This document shows, piece by piece, positions 18,616-26,204 of a DNA stretch of 64,000 bases. Position numbers and translations under genes: made by a program. Below the pieces are notes generated by a model. That model worked only from the letters and a program-made list of their open reading frames with translations. It had not been told where the DNA came from and ran no database searches. The stretch is from Lysinibacillus fusiformis (GTDB lineage Bacteria > Bacillota > Bacilli > Bacillales_A > Planococcaceae), in assembly GCF_007362955.1 (NCBI RefSeq), contig NZ_CP041696.1:1302001-1366000 (forward strand), read 5' to 3'. Position 1 is the first letter of the stretch. Every line of letters starts with the position of its first letter.

Positions 18616-18819
18616 TCATGAATTTGACTTAGTTGATTGATTTTCCATTTTAACTTCTTGAATGTTCGTATCACTATAGATTGCTGTACCCTGCCCGCCA
18701 TTTTTAGCTAACAGTTCTTTTACCTCATTGTACGATAACCCAGCAGCAGCATTTTTTCTTTTTACTTCATTAATATTCGTACCAGAAGAAGTGAACTGAC
18801 CTTCATGATAATCGCTCAT
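18616..18819 (-). CDS. Small spore protein, gamma-type SASP-like
   Basis: The protein has 67 residues, is rich in Asn, Gln, Ser and Lys, and lacks Cys and Trp. The segment S-G-T-N-I-N-E-V-K-R-K-N-A-A-A-G and a second, S-D-T-N-I-Q-E-V-K-M-E-N-Q, form a degenerate repeat. It resembles the T-N-x-Q-x-V-R-K-Q-N repeat of gamma-type small acid-soluble spore proteins, which store amino acids for outgrowth. A good GGAGG ribosome site precedes the start. The assignment is by repeat pattern only. Confidence 0.6.
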   Translation of the reverse strand: MSDYHEGQFTSSGTNINEVKRKNAAAGLSYNEVKELLAKNGGQGTAIYSDTNIQEVKMENQSTKSNS

Positions 18820-18837
18820 ACATATACCTCCATTTTT

Positions 18838-19050
18838 CTATAATTCGTCAGGCTGCATTTCAATCAGTTCATCGCTTTCTCTTTTTACCTTTTTATTGAG
18901 CTCCTCAATTGGTATACTATCCACTGTTTGCATATCTTCGTGCAAATCGAAAATACTAATTGTATCCGAATCAACCATGTCGGGTTTATCCTTACTCGCT
19001 AAATTCATAAATATTTTTTTATCATGAGGCACATTTTCTTTGTCCATCAT
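18838..19050 (-). CDS. Small acidic hypothetical protein
   Basis: The frame encodes 70 residues, strongly acidic (many Asp/Glu), without cysteine or a membrane segment. GTAAAGGAGTGTGAA precedes two adjacent in-frame ATG codons (19050 and 19047). The ribosome site is nearly the same as those of the CWC and DUF305 genes. I do not recognise it; position next to a SASP-like gene hints at a sporulation context. Confidence 0.55.
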   Translation of the reverse strand: MMDKENVPHDKKIFMNLASKDKPDMVDSDTISIFDLHEDMQTVDSIPIEELNKKVKRESDELIEMQPDEL

Positions 19051-19137
19051 TTCACACTCCTTTACTTATAATGTGTGTAAAGGTGAACGGATTATGTGTC
19101 TACAGTGTTTTACTTTTATTCCGTAAGACTTCACCGA

Positions 19138-19359
19138 TTAACGTTTCGTTTTATCTACACGATGGTATTCAGAGATTTGAATGACTCGAACATTTTTTGT
19201 ATGCAGTTCATGATAAATTCCTCTACTATCTGTAAATGAAATAAATTGATCTCGTTCATCTTGAACCAATTTCTCAGCTTTTGCTTGCGATTCCATATGA
19301 ATAAATCTTCGCACATAGTGCATTTCATCAAAAAAATAAGTGATTTTAAATTCCTTCAT
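19138..19359 (-). CDS. Small hypothetical protein (73 aa)
   Basis: The protein starts M-K-E-F-K-I-T-Y-F-F-D and is rich in charged and aromatic residues. The run of beta-strand then helix (Q-A-K-A-E-K-L-V-Q-D-E) then strand suggests a small soluble alpha/beta fold. ATG 19359 is chosen because AGGGAG lies nine bases upstream; the ORF start at 19386 has none. It diverges from the L,D-transpeptidase gene. Function unknown. Confidence 0.6.
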   Translation of the reverse strand: MKEFKITYFFDEMHYVRRFIHMESQAKAEKLVQDERDQFISFTDSRGIYHELHTKNVRVIQISEYHRVDKTKR

Positions 19360-19506
19360 TATTCTATGCTCCCTAATATTAGACATCCTTGTCGCTTAAG
19401 TTAACCGCAATTTCCTCATTTAATCCTGTGTTAAAATACTTTCGGCACTTTCTTTTTTACAAGCATAAAATATACTATAACCACCAAAAATCAGGAGGTG
19501 ATTACA

Positions 19507-20001
19507 GTGATTCATACGGTCAAAGCAGGCGAAATTTTATCTCAAATCGCAAGGGATTATCGTACCCCTTTGTCTTCAATCATCGCCGCAAATCCAGGCA
19601 TTAACCCAAATGTTCTTTATATCGGGCAACAAATTGTAATTCATGGCTTTCCAAATCCTAATACAATTCCATATCAAATCGATATTTCCGTCAACAATCG
19701 TTGGTTACGATTATTAAAAGATGGTATTCTTCAAAAACAATACCCCATTGCCGTCGGTAGAATGTTACATGGTACACCTGTAGGCAGTTTTATTATCATT
19801 AATAAGGAGCCTAATCCAGGTGGACCTTTTGGGTCAATGTGGATGAGTTTGTCCAAAGAACACTACGGTATTCATGGTACCAATGATCCTAGTTCAATTG
19901 GTCATGCCGTTTCACACGGCTGTATACGTATGCATAATCAAGATGTAGAAGAGCTTGCCAGCATCGTTCCCATCGGTACAGCAGTTTCTATTCATCCATA
20001 A
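19507..20001 (+). CDS. LysM-L,D-transpeptidase (YkuD family)
   Basis: The 164-residue protein has an N-terminal LysM peptidoglycan-binding motif (H-T-V-K-A-G-E-I-L ... [14 protein letters not shown], residues 3-50). A YkuD domain follows, with its catalytic motif [10 protein letters not shown] then S-H-G-C-I-R-M. Such enzymes form 3-3 peptide cross-links in the wall or in spores. No signal peptide is visible, as in B. subtilis YkuD, a spore wall protein. GTG 19507 is favoured because AGGAGG ends eight bases before it; GTG 19498 lies inside that site. Confidence 0.9.
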   Translation: MIHTVKAGEILSQIARDYRTPLSSIIAANPGINPNVLYIGQQIVIHGFPNPNTIPYQIDISVNNRWLRLLKDGILQKQYPIAVGRMLHGTPVGSFIIINKEPNPGGPFGSMWMSLSKEHYGIHGTNDPSSIGHAVSHGCIRMHNQDVEELASIVPIGTAVSIHP

Positions 20002-20084
20002 CATTCATTAATCATAAGTGTAATTGACTGTCCGAGCAAATAACGTCTAGCCTAGTCTAAACAACCTTTTTGGAGGGTAATTTT

Positions 20085-20137
20085 TCGTTTCAGGCTACTC
20101 GCTTTCCCACTGGAGTCGAGTAGCCTTCCACTCCAAT
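20085..20137. repeat. Interrupted intergenic repeat (left part of target site)
   Basis: The sequence GGCTACTCGCTTTCCCACTGGAGTCGAGTAGCC has dyad symmetry (GGCTACTCG/CGAGTAGCC). It runs into TTCCACTCCAAT, where the M60 element is inserted; the sequence resumes after the element as CCAATCAACG. Rejoined, it matches GTTGATTGGAGYGGA seen at 22710-22725. The target was therefore a family A repeat. Confidence 0.6.
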
Positions 20138-20162
20138 TGTAAAAGGTCAAATAGTTTTGGAC
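20138..20162 (+). repeat. Left terminal inverted repeat of the M60 cassette
   Basis: This 25-bp repeat begins TGT and contains the core CAAATAGTTTTGGAC at 20148-20162. It is identical in reverse complement to 22469-22493. Confidence 0.95.
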
Positions 20163-20213
20163 TTAATTAATGTCTTACGAATGCATGATATAAAAGGATT
20201 GTTAAATATTGAT

Positions 20214-20318
20214 GTCCAAAACTAATTGTCTTAAAAATGGTCAAATAGTTTTGGACTTTTTGTATTTAGAGACAAATAGTTTAGGACAGTTTGAATTAAT
20301 GTACAAATAGTTTAGGAC
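20214..20318. repeat. Left subterminal repeat cluster (putative transposase sites)
   Basis: Four copies of the ~16-bp core occur. One is inverted (20214-20230, ACTAATTGTC variant). Three are direct: 20239-20256, 20271-20287 and 20302-20318. The last two have TTTAGGAC in place of TTTTGGAC. Spacing is 32 then 31 bases between the last three, close to three helical turns. Confidence 0.85.
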
Positions 20319-20429
20319 AAATTGTTTGGTTAATGATGAATAGAATTATTACAATACTCGTTGTTCGACATACACTCATTTTTTTTGGATTTTTCTTACT
20401 TTTGTTAGACTTAATGAGTTATAATTATT

Positions 20430-20481
20430 TTACAACCATACCAAAAATATCCATATAATTATTTTTGTGTTATGGTTGTAA
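20430..20481. promoter_or_regulatory. Long inverted repeat just upstream of the M60 gene
   Basis: TTACAACCATA pairs with TATGGTTGTAA, and inside them CAAAAAT pairs with ATTTTTG. The loop of about 10 bases is AT-rich. The structure ends about 15 bases before the ribosome site AGGAGAGAAAGG. It could be an operator or an mRNA hairpin protecting the start; the sequence alone does not decide. Confidence 0.6.
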
Positions 20482-20507
20482 TTATTTAGGAGAGAAAGGA
20501 TGATTTT

Positions 20508-22325
20508 ATGAACAGAAGAGAAAATAGTAGATTACAAAAACCAATAAAAGTGTTTGCAACATCCGCTATTTTGGCAACTACGTTATTTACACCTATTATG
20601 ACAAACAATTTAGGTGTACAGGCTGAAACAATTTCCGCACAAACTGTAAATCAATATGAACAGAGAGTATTTGATCTTCCAGGTACAGGGAGCTATCAGG
20701 ATGAATCGAATAGGAACAGAAGCAATCAACACCAAAACAACTTTATGCCCACAGGTCTCTATGTGAAACCAGGTGAACAAGTTACAATAAATGTATCAGG
20801 TTCACAAAAAATTAGAGCTATTATTGGTGCCTATCATTACGATAAAAACGATAATATTTGGAATGCAGCCGTGGAACTTTCTCCCGGGTCTCATGTAATA
20901 TCCTCTTCGGTAGGTGGTTTATTAGGGCTAGATAATTTTAACGACACAGGGACAGTTAAGGTGGAAGTACTACAAGGTGGAAGTCCTATTCCACTCTTCG
21001 AACTAGGAAAGCATACTAAAGAAGACTGGAATGCGATGATGACTATATATCCAAATGCTCATGCCGTGCAACTAAAATCAAAGAAAGCAGTACTTACGGT
21101 TACGCAAGATGATGCTAAGAAATACATCGTGGATCAAAACCCTATCCCTTTATTAGAAAACTATGACAAAATGATTCAAGCACAAGATGAGATATCAGGG
21201 TTGTCTGAAACAAATCCTAACCTTTTACATCGTACAACTCGTCGTATTTGGGCTTTCACAGAAAATCCTAATACAGATACTTGGGGTTTTACTAACACAT
21301 GGGAGGGTGCTGTATTTAATAAAGGTTCAATTAGAAGTGCTTTAGATATTAACGAGTTTGGATGGGGAGAGATGCATGAAGCAGGACATGCAAGACAGCA
21401 ACATCCATGGACGTGGGGGGCAGTGGTCGAAGGCACTGTTAATCTGTATTCTTTAGCCGCATTCCAACAAGTATATCCTGACCGCCAACCACCTTTAGAA
21501 AAAGTAGGAGGGAATGGTCAATCAAATTATGATGCAGCATTTAATTACTTAAAACAAACAAATAAAGATTATAACACTATCGGCGACGATTTTGTGAAGC
21601 TTGTTATGTTTTGGCAACTTCATTTAGCATATGGACAAAATTTTTATCCGGATCTCCACAAACTATATCGAGAGTTACCAAATGATCAACTTCCTAATAC
21701 AGACACTCAGAAAATCCAAGAGTTTATATACAATACAACGAAAGTAGCGAAACAAAATTTACTTCCATTCTTTGATCAATGGGGACTGCAAGCATCGCAA
21801 GAAACACGACAAAAAATAGAAGCTTTAAATTATCCAAAATTAGCAGCACCTATTTGGGAAGCGACTGATTCTGAGCCTATTGATCCATGGTTAATTCCTC
21901 ATAAAATCGAAAACGCAACTGCAAGTAGTGAAGAATCAGTGGTTAATCCAGCTAGCAACGCGATTGATGGTAATCCAGATACTATTTGGCATAGTCAGTG
22001 GAGTACACCAAATCAATACCCATACAGTTTAACAATTGATTTAGGTGACACACGTACAATTGCGAAATTGGGATATCTTCCTCGAAAGGATGGAGCGAAT
22101 CCTTCTGGCGATGGGTCTCAAAATGGTCGTATTTTAAATTATAAACTTTACGGAAGTATAGATGGTATTAATTATTATTGGTTCCTTACGGGAACATGGG
22201 AAAACAATCAGAAAAAACAATTTGCATCATTTGATCCTCTATCTACCAGATATGTAAAAATAGAGGTTTTAAATGGTGTAAATGGATATGCTTCAGCAGC
22301 GGAAGTAAACATTTTAGGCTATTAA
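20508..22325 (+). CDS. Secreted M60 (enhancin-type) zinc metallopeptidase with F5/8C-like C-terminal domain
   Basis: A 39-residue signal peptide (charged start, hydrophobic core, cleavage after V-Q-A) precedes a region of beta structure. The M60 catalytic core follows, with the zinc motif H-E-A-G-H (His290, Glu291, His294) and a downstream Glu308 in V-V-E-G. The C-terminal ~140 residues begin N-A-T-A-S-S-E-E and include N-A-I-D-G-N-P-D-T-I-W-H-S, typical of F5/8-type C / CBM32 carbohydrate-binding domains. M60 enzymes attack mucin-like glycoproteins; in insect pathogens, enhancins damage the gut lining. It is the sole cargo of the mobile cassette. AGGAGAGAAAGG precedes the ATG. Confidence 0.9.
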   Translation: MNRRENSRLQKPIKVFATSAILATTLFTPIMTNNLGVQAETISAQTVNQYEQRVFDLPGTGSYQDESNRNRSNQHQNNFMPTGLYVKPGEQVTINVSGSQKIRAIIGAYHYDKNDNIWNAAVELSPGSHVISSSVGGLLGLDNFNDTGTVKVEVLQGGSPIPLFELGKHTKEDWNAMMTIYPNAHAVQLKSKKAVLTVTQDDAKKYIVDQNPIPLLENYDKMIQAQDEISGLSETNPNLLHRTTRRIWAFTENPNTDTWGFTNTWEGAVFNKGSIRSALDINEFGWGEMHEAGHARQQHPWTWGAVVEGTVNLYSLAAFQQVYPDRQPPLEKVGGNGQSNYDAAFNYLKQTNKDYNTIGDDFVKLVMFWQLHLAYGQNFYPDLHKLYRELPNDQLPNTDTQKIQEFIYNTTKVAKQNLLPFFDQWGLQASQETRQKIEALNYPKLAAPIWEATDSEPIDPWLIPHKIENATASSEESVVNPASNAIDGNPDTIWHSQWSTPNQYPYSLTIDLGDTRTIAKLGYLPRKDGANPSGDGSQNGRILNYKLYGSIDGINYYWFLTGTWENNQKKQFASFDPLSTRYVKIEVLNGVNGYASAAEVNILGY

Positions 22326-22363
22326 TATTTTAAGGTTTGCACAATTTATGAGAAGATAATTAT

Positions 22364-22399
22364 AAGGAGATTTTCAAATTATTTGAGAATCTCCTTTTG
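22364..22399 (+). terminator. Terminator of the M60 gene, inside the cassette
   Basis: AAGGAGATTTTCAAAT pairs with ATTTGAGAATCTCCTT (one mismatch), followed by TTGTAC. It lies 40 bases after the stop codon, so the cassette carries its own end of transcription. Confidence 0.85.
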
Positions 22400-22444
22400 T
22401 ACTGTGTATTAATAAAAACAATGTCCATATTTAATTTTTTGGTT

Positions 22445-22462
22445 TCCAAAAAACTATTTGTC
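22445..22462 (-). repeat. Right subterminal repeat of the M60 cassette
   Basis: TTCCAAAAAACTATTTGTC, read on the minus strand, is a variant of the GACAAATAGTTTTGGA core. It has the same orientation as the right terminal repeat. Confidence 0.75.
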
Positions 22463-22468
22463 TCAAGT

Positions 22469-22493
22469 GTCCAAAACTATTTGACCTTTTACA
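22469..22493 (-). repeat. Right terminal inverted repeat of the M60 cassette
   Basis: This 25-bp sequence ends TTTTACA and is the exact reverse complement of the left end. CCAAT follows directly. Confidence 0.95.
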
Positions 22494-22707
22494 CCAATCA
22501 ACGAAGCGTAGCACTTTTATAAATTTTTTGCATTTTAAAAGCGATCACTATGACTCTCACCGTGATCGAACAGAATAGACTACTAACTGTGACACGATTG
22601 TGTATCTGTTGTTACTGCCGCTATGTTTTCGCATATAAAACACCTGTTGCGGAAGTTTCGTTTTATCACTATAAATTAGAGTGACATGCCAGTAGATACA
22701 TCCTAAA

Positions 22708-22875
22708 GAAGTGGTTGATTGGAGCGGAGACTGAGCGGAATCAGCGTCACAGATGAGACTAAAAGCATCACGTCCTGTGATAATGCCTTCGTAATCAACA
22801 TCCTATTGCCCCAAGCTCATCGGACACCCCCCAGAAAAGCGCTCAGTTGGAACGGAAATCAATCGCTCGTTTTAC
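22708..22875. repeat. Intergenic repeat region (family A)
   Basis: It starts with GTTGATTGGAGCGGAGACTGAGCGG. It contains GACTAAAAGCATCACGTCCTGTGATAATGCCTTCG, which recurs with a few changes at 50297-50340. It ends with AACGGAAATCAATCGCTCG. A 62-codon frame across it is not supported. The rest of 22500-23056 holds no gene. Confidence 0.6.
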
Positions 22876-22924
22876 CGAAGATTTTATTAATAGGACACCT
22901 TTTATAGTTTTTCAACAACATATG

Positions 22925-22967
22925 AAACAACTATGCAATTTCTTTATATGCATAGTTGTTTTCTTTT
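22925..22967 (+). terminator. Hairpin with T-rich tail upstream of the RNase J gene
   Basis: AAACAACTATGCA and TGCATAGTTGTTT form a perfect 13-bp stem, followed by TCTTTTTCTTTG. No gene ends just upstream on this strand. It may stop read-through into the RNase J gene or act as a leader attenuator. Confidence 0.6.
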
Positions 22968-23056
22968 TCTTTGATTATGTATCAAAAGTATAAGAAACAA
23001 CACCTGAAGCAATACTAAAAAGTATTGTAGTACGTTAAAAATAGGAGGAAATAATT

Positions 23057-24730
23057 TTGGCCATGACAGACAATACATTATCCATTTTCGCCTTAGGTGG
23101 CATCAATGAAATCGGTAAGAATATGTATGTTGTACAATACGGGAACGATATGGTGATTATCGATTGTGGTGCTAAGTTTCCAGATGAGAGCTTATTGGGC
23201 ATTGATTTAATTATCCCAGACATTACTTATTTACAGGAAAATAAAGATAAGATAAAAGCATTAATCGTTACACATGGACACGAGGATCACATTGGCGGGA
23301 TTCCTTATCTTTTAAAAAAATTAAATGTTCCTATTTATGCAACTCGCTTTACACTCGGTTTAATTGAGTTAAAACTAAAAGAGCATAAGCTGTTAAGAGA
23401 AACAGACTTACTAGAAATAAACGCTGAATCCACATTAAACTTCGGGCAGATTGATGCTAGTTTTTTTAGAACGAACCATAGTATACCTGATTGCTTAGGC
23501 ATCGTTTTTCACACGCCTGAAGGTAATGTTGTACACACTGGCGACTTTAAATTCGATTTAACCCCTGTAAACAATCAATTTGCTGATATTCATAAAATGG
23601 CCGAAATAGGTACGCAAGGTGTACTAGTACTTATATCGGAAAGTACGAATGCCGAACGACCTGGGTTAACACCATCCGAACAACTTGTCGGCGGTCATAT
23701 TGAAGAAGCTTTTTTTCATGCCGAGCGCAAAGTCATCATCTCTACATTTGCCTCCAACGTAAATCGTATTCAACAGATTGTCGACGCAACAATTACAACA
23801 AAAAGAAAACTTGCATTGCTTGGGCGTAGTATGGTGAATGTTGTAGATGTCGCTTTAGAACGAGGGTATTTAACAATCCCTGACGATATGCTAATCGATG
23901 CACGTGAAGTAAAGTATCTCCCACCTGAAGAAGTAGTCATTTTATGTACAGGGAGTCAGGGAGAGCCATTAGCTGCGCTATCTCGCTTAGCCAGCGGAAA
24001 TCATCGTGAGGTTAAAGTTTTACCTGATGATACTGTCATTTTAGCTGCTTCTCCTATTCCTGGGAATGAGAAGGGCGTTTCACGAATCGTCGACAATTTA
24101 TTTCAGCTAGGGGCAAAAGTAATTTATGGATCTGCAAGTAATACGGGGATGCATGTTTCTGGACATGGCTACCAAGAAGACTTAAAGCTGATGCTAACCT
24201 TCATGAAGCCAAAGTTTTTCATTCCAATTCATGGTGAATTCCGTATGCTACACCAACATCGGTTATTAGCAGAAGCTGTAGGCGTCAAAAGAGGCCATAC
24301 CTTTATTATGAAAAATGGAGACGTCGTGGATATTGAAAATGCGAATGCTCGACAAACACGCAAAATTCCATCTGGAGACACGTATGTTGATGGAATTGGT
24401 ATAGGTGAAGTTGAAGGGATTGTATTACGTGATCGTAAACAGCTATCGGAAGACGGTATGCTCGTTATTGTCATAACAATCAGTAAGGCGGATGGCACGA
24501 TTATTTCGGAACCTGATACCATTTCACGTGGTTTTGTTTACGCAAAAGATTCCGAAATGCTGTTAAGTAAAGTGAATGTTCTCGTAAAATCAACGGTTAG
24601 TGAATTACAAGAAGACAATAAACAACAACTATTCGTCTTAAAAAAAGAAATAAAAAAAGTAGTGGGCCAATATCTCTTTTCGCAAACGAAGCGAAAACCA
24701 ATGATATTGCCAATTATCATTGAAATTTGA
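23057..24730 (+). CDS. Ribonuclease J family protein (J1-like paralogue)
   Basis: This 557-residue metallo-beta-lactamase/beta-CASP nuclease acts in mRNA decay and RNA maturation. Motifs in order: F-A-L-G-G-I-N-E-I-G-K-N, the zinc motif T-H-G-H-E-D-H-I-G-G, H-T-G-D-F-K-F-D, C-T-G-S-Q-G-E-P, H-V-S-G-H-G, F-I-P-I-H-G-E and the C-terminal P-M-I-L-P-I-I-I-E. Length equals Bacillus J1 and J2. The start is TTG 23057 with AGGAGG eight bases before it; the ATG at 23063 is too far away. Its setting between repeats suggests an extra copy beside the core rnj genes, which cannot be checked here. Confidence 0.93.
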   Translation: MAMTDNTLSIFALGGINEIGKNMYVVQYGNDMVIIDCGAKFPDESLLGIDLIIPDITYLQENKDKIKALIVTHGHEDHIGGIPYLLKKLNVPIYATRFTLGLIELKLKEHKLLRETDLLEINAESTLNFGQIDASFFRTNHSIPDCLGIVFHTPEGNVVHTGDFKFDLTPVNNQFADIHKMAEIGTQGVLVLISESTNAERPGLTPSEQLVGGHIEEAFFHAERKVIISTFASNVNRIQQIVDATITTKRKLALLGRSMVNVVDVALERGYLTIPDDMLIDAREVKYLPPEEVVILCTGSQGEPLAALSRLASGNHREVKVLPDDTVILAASPIPGNEKGVSRIVDNLFQLGAKVIYGSASNTGMHVSGHGYQEDLKLMLTFMKPKFFIPIHGEFRMLHQHRLLAEAVGVKRGHTFIMKNGDVVDIENANARQTRKIPSGDTYVDGIGIGEVEGIVLRDRKQLSEDGMLVIVITISKADGTIISEPDTISRGFVYAKDSEMLLSKVNVLVKSTVSELQEDNKQQLFVLKKEIKKVVGQYLFSQTKRKPMILPIIIEI

Positions 24731-24860
24731 GCTGATTTATTAGAGGCTCCACGGATGTTGGCTTATAAACGTTGCATCGTACGACATTGCACTTGCCAGA
24801 AAGCGAAGTGGTTGGAGCCAATACGTAATTGTTAATGCATCATTTTAATCTTCCTTAAAC

Positions 24861-24900
24861 AGTCGGTGTAGGAGCTACTTGTACCTCTCTCGCACCGACT
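24861..24900. terminator. Hairpin between convergent rnj-type and hsdS-like genes
   Basis: AGTCGGTG and CACCGACT form an 8-bp stem around a 24-base loop that itself contains GTAGGAGCTAC (GTAG/CTAC). The T run is weak. It is the only structure between the two convergent stop codons besides a GGCTCCA/TGGAGCC dyad (about 24747-24815). Confidence 0.45.
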
Positions 24901-24914
24901 ATTCGCTTGTTACT

Positions 24915-25508
24915 TTATTGTTTACACATTCTTTCCATAAAAGAATCTAGATCGTGGATTTCATGAAAAAAATTACCTTTAAAGATTTTATGAAGTAAAG
25001 AATTATAACAGTTATGAACGTTTTCAAACCCTTGATTTAATTGGCTTGTATGGCTTTCTACTTGCATTGAAATATTACTGAAATGCCGTGGTAAATCTTC
25101 TACCACTGTCATTAATGAATCTCTATTTTGCATTAATGACTGAATAGCATTTAAGAGCTGTACAATTTTTGTTTGAACTTCAATTACAGGAAGATCTACG
25201 GTTATATAATTTAAATTTATACAACCGTTAGTTGACTGATACCATTTGAGAAAATACAGTAAATAATCACTCAAAACGATGGATTCATTTGGGATAATTG
25301 CTACAACATCATTGGCAATACAAACTTCAGTTTCACATTGATATATCATTTTGTCAGTGCCATTCTTACTATTTTTAGCGACAATAATTGTCTTAGCAGG
25401 CACTTTCACACTTTTAAAACGCTTTATACTCGAAAAATAATGCTCATTCGATGCCGATAGCCTTGCAACAATCAAGACTATTTCCTTTAATCTATAACGT
25501 TTTAACAT
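24915..25508 (-). CDS. Half-length type I restriction specificity (HsdS-like) protein
   Basis: The 197-residue protein looks like one target-recognition domain plus one coiled-coil arm of an HsdS subunit. The beta-rich first part ends in L-S-D-Y-L-L-Y-F-L-K-W...N-L-N-Y-I-T-V-D-L-P-V-I-E-V-Q-T-K-I-V-Q-L-L, the usual end of a recognition domain, and is followed by a helix. A normal HsdS is about twice this length. No hsdM or hsdR gene is in the window. ATG 25508 follows GGGGGAT; 25523 is less likely. It may act as a dimer with partners elsewhere or be a relic. Confidence 0.6.
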   Translation of the reverse strand: MLKRYRLKEIVLIVARLSASNEHYFSSIKRFKSVKVPAKTIIVAKNSKNGTDKMIYQCETEVCIANDVVAIIPNESIVLSDYLLYFLKWYQSTNGCINLNYITVDLPVIEVQTKIVQLLNAIQSLMQNRDSLMTVVEDLPRHFSNISMQVESHTSQLNQGFENVHNCYNSLLHKIFKGNFFHEIHDLDSFMERMCKQ

Positions 25509-25717
25509 GCTTGCATCCCCCATTTTTATTTACACTCTCTTCAACATATCTGCTTAAAACGTCTTACTTATTTTTAGATTTTTTCAAATATAGCTCGAAT
25601 AATTAATTAACCATCTTCATTGTACCATTTTAATGTAACATTTTCTTCATTATACAAACATAATGGTATATGCATTTCAATTGTTTTTCTCTAGCTTTTT
25701 ACATAGAGGTGAATGTA

Positions 25718-26104
25718 ATGTCAGACTTTTTAAAGCTAGTAGGCGAACAACTCCGTATCATCAGAGTATCTAAGGGACTTAGTCAAGAAGAAGTTGCAGA
25801 AAGAACGGGGAAGTTAGGTTTTAGTAAAGGTCGAATTTCAAATATTGAGCATGGTCAATCAAATATCACATTAAATACGTTAGAAATACTTATGAATGCG
25901 TTAGATATTGTACCTGAGGAACTTTTTAATTTCCAAAAATTATCGGGTGTTACCGATCTTGAAGAGAAGAATCTTATGCTCGACATTCATCGCTCATTGT
26001 TAAGAGAGCGCGATTTAGATGAAGTAAAATATGTTGTACGCATAACAAAAGATTTTTTAGATACTGTCGATGCACAATCGAAGAAAAACAGCTCAAAGGG
26101 TTAA
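25718..26104 (+). CDS. XRE-family helix-turn-helix transcriptional regulator
   Basis: The protein (128 aa) has an N-terminal HTH_3 domain: Q-L-R-I-I-R-V-S-K-G-L-S-Q-E-E-V-A-E-R-T-G, then S-K-G-R-I-S-N-I-E-H-G-Q, then L-E-I-L-M-N-A-L-D-I at residues 8-65. A helical tail follows, probably for dimerization. ATG 25718 is supported by AGAGGTG; the upstream frame from 25670 is not. It diverges from the hsdS-like gene, so it may control the intergenic promoters between them. Confidence 0.88.
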   Translation: MSDFLKLVGEQLRIIRVSKGLSQEEVAERTGKLGFSKGRISNIEHGQSNITLNTLEILMNALDIVPEELFNFQKLSGVTDLEEKNLMLDIHRSLLRERDLDEVKYVVRITKDFLDTVDAQSKKNSSKG

Positions 26105-26204
26105 CAAAACCATTTGAGCTGTTTTCTAATTTATTTATTTTGATACGATTTAATTATTTTAAAATTTGACATGCTTTTACGAGCATTATGTCAATGGATT
26201 TCAC

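Larger units (their letters stand above)
20138..22493. mobile_element. Transposase-less mobile cassette carrying an M60 metallopeptidase
   Basis: The element is 2,356 bp. Its first 25 bases (20138-20162, starting TGTAAAAGGTCAAATAG) are the exact reverse complement of its last 25 (22469-22493). The flanks are CCAAT on both sides (20133-20137 and 22494-22498), a perfect 5-bp target duplication. Further copies of a ~16-bp core, CAAATAGTTTTGGAC or CAAATAGTTTAGGAC, lie at 20214-20230 (inverted), 20239-20256, 20271-20287 and 20302-20318 on the left, and at about 22445-22462 on the right. The only gene is the M60 peptidase. TGT/ACA ends, 5-bp duplications and multiple end repeats are known for IS21 and Tn7/Tn552-like rve transposases; mobilization in trans is inferred. 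Confidence 0.9.

Noticed and set aside
20140..20320. Short repeats resembling a small CRISPR array
   Set aside because: Copies are only about 16 bases, one is inverted, spacing is irregular at the start, no cas gene is present, and the outer copies are perfect ends of a transposable element.
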